DNA of 64,000 nucleotides, taken from positions 248,001 to 312,000 of the forward strand of contig NZ_LIVQ01000002.1 in NCBI RefSeq assembly GCF_001905445.1, written 5' to 3'. The translations under genes were made by a program, and so were the position numbers. Shown in pieces: positions 63,838 to 64,000 of the stretch (positions within the stretch are counted from its first letter, which is position 1; each line of letters starts with the position of its first letter). The DNA comes from Streptomyces sp. CB00455. GTDB taxonomy: Bacteria > Actinomycetota > Actinomycetes > Streptomycetales > Streptomycetaceae. The notes under the pieces were generated by a model. It searched no databases. It was given only the letters and a program-made list of their open reading frames with translations, and was not told where the DNA came from.

Positions 63838-64000
63838 GCCGCGGGGCGGGCGTGAGCTGCTCCTCCAGTTCCCGCAGCAGCGTGCGCTTGGCCCGGGCGC
63901 CGACCATCTGCCGTACGGGTTCGCCGTCGCGGAAGACCAGCAGGGTCGGCATGGACAGCACCCCGTAGCGCGTGACGGTGCCGGGGTTGCGGTCCGCGTC
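63827..64000 (-). CDS. thioredoxin, C-terminal part (cut by window edge)
   Basis: The last 57 codons of a leftward gene read as the C-terminal half of a thioredoxin. DADRNPGTVTRYGVLSMPTL contains the cis-Pro that packs against the redox site. LLVFRDGEPVRQMVGARAK is the following hairpin, and the chain ends in a helix and PAPRPTA. The active-site CxxC lies beyond the window. Its stop (63827-63829) lies within the glgB 3' end, so the two genes converge and overlap by 11 bases. Confidence 0.88.
   Translation of the reverse strand, partial: DADRNPGTVTRYGVLSMPTLLVFRDGEPVRQMVGARAKRTLLRELEEQLTPAPRPTA

Overview
The window is high-GC chromosomal DNA from an actinobacterium, almost certainly a Streptomyces. 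The evidence is the extreme third-position GC, the frequent GTG starts, 4-nt GTGA/ATGA stop-start overlaps, near absence of TTA codons, a GlgE-type glycogen/trehalose cluster, and a gcvT-gcvH-glyA-sdaA block behind a tandem glycine riboswitch. I saw no rRNA, tRNA, CRISPR array, insertion sequence or prophage.

Layout. 0.1-3.0 kb: part of a peptide ABC transporter (lipoprotein and DppC-type permease). 3.5-6.0 kb: two SseB-like genes and a P-loop protein, reading left. 6.2-11.1 kb: glycine riboswitch, gcvT, gcvH, glyA, sdaA. 11.2-13.5 kb: a leaderless VapBC-like pair, a secreted AMIN-like protein and a flavodoxin-fold reductase. 13.8-17.3 kb: cobalamin riboswitch, cbiMNQO cobalt transporter and a PadR regulator. 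17.3-19.8 kb: an EF-hand protein divergent from a cyclodipeptide synthase (CDPS) gene that overlaps a CYP121-like P450 gene. 19.9-26.5 kb: a YVTN-propeller/polysaccharide-deacetylase pair, an RsbW-like ATP-binding protein, an enoyl-CoA hydratase and two tandem L,D-transpeptidases. 26.6-29.0 kb: glgX. 29.0-46.4 kb: a cell-surface glycan region with a CDP-alcohol phosphotransferase, a cytidylyltransferase, two glycosyltransferases, a Wzz-like protein, a flippase, a Wzy-like polymerase, an acetyltransferase, GDP-fucose synthesis (gmd, fcl) and a priming sugar-phosphate transferase, with secreted proteins interleaved. 46.8-52.8 kb: an M4 metalloprotease, a repeat-rich secreted protein, and an MFS exporter divergent from a double Lrp/AsnC regulator. 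52.9-63.8 kb: the GlgE pathway, with glgP divergent from glgE-treS-pep2-glgB. The last 174 bases hold the end of a thioredoxin gene.

How it fits together. Glycine induces its own cleavage (gcvT/gcvH) and conversion to serine and pyruvate (glyA, sdaA). TreS, Pep2, GlgE and GlgB turn trehalose or maltose into branched alpha-glucan, and GlgP and GlgX degrade it. The surface region has the parts of a Wzx/Wzy-type system: priming, glycosyl transfer, flipping, polymerisation and length control.

The most notable locus is the CDPS/P450 pair. By comparison with remembered sequences it is close to Mycobacterium tuberculosis Rv2275/CYP121 (mycocyclosin pathway), but the P450 differs at two residues that contact substrate in CYP121. 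Two genes, glgX and the RsbW-like ATP-binding protein, contain a TTA leucine codon, which implies dependence on the bldA tRNA.
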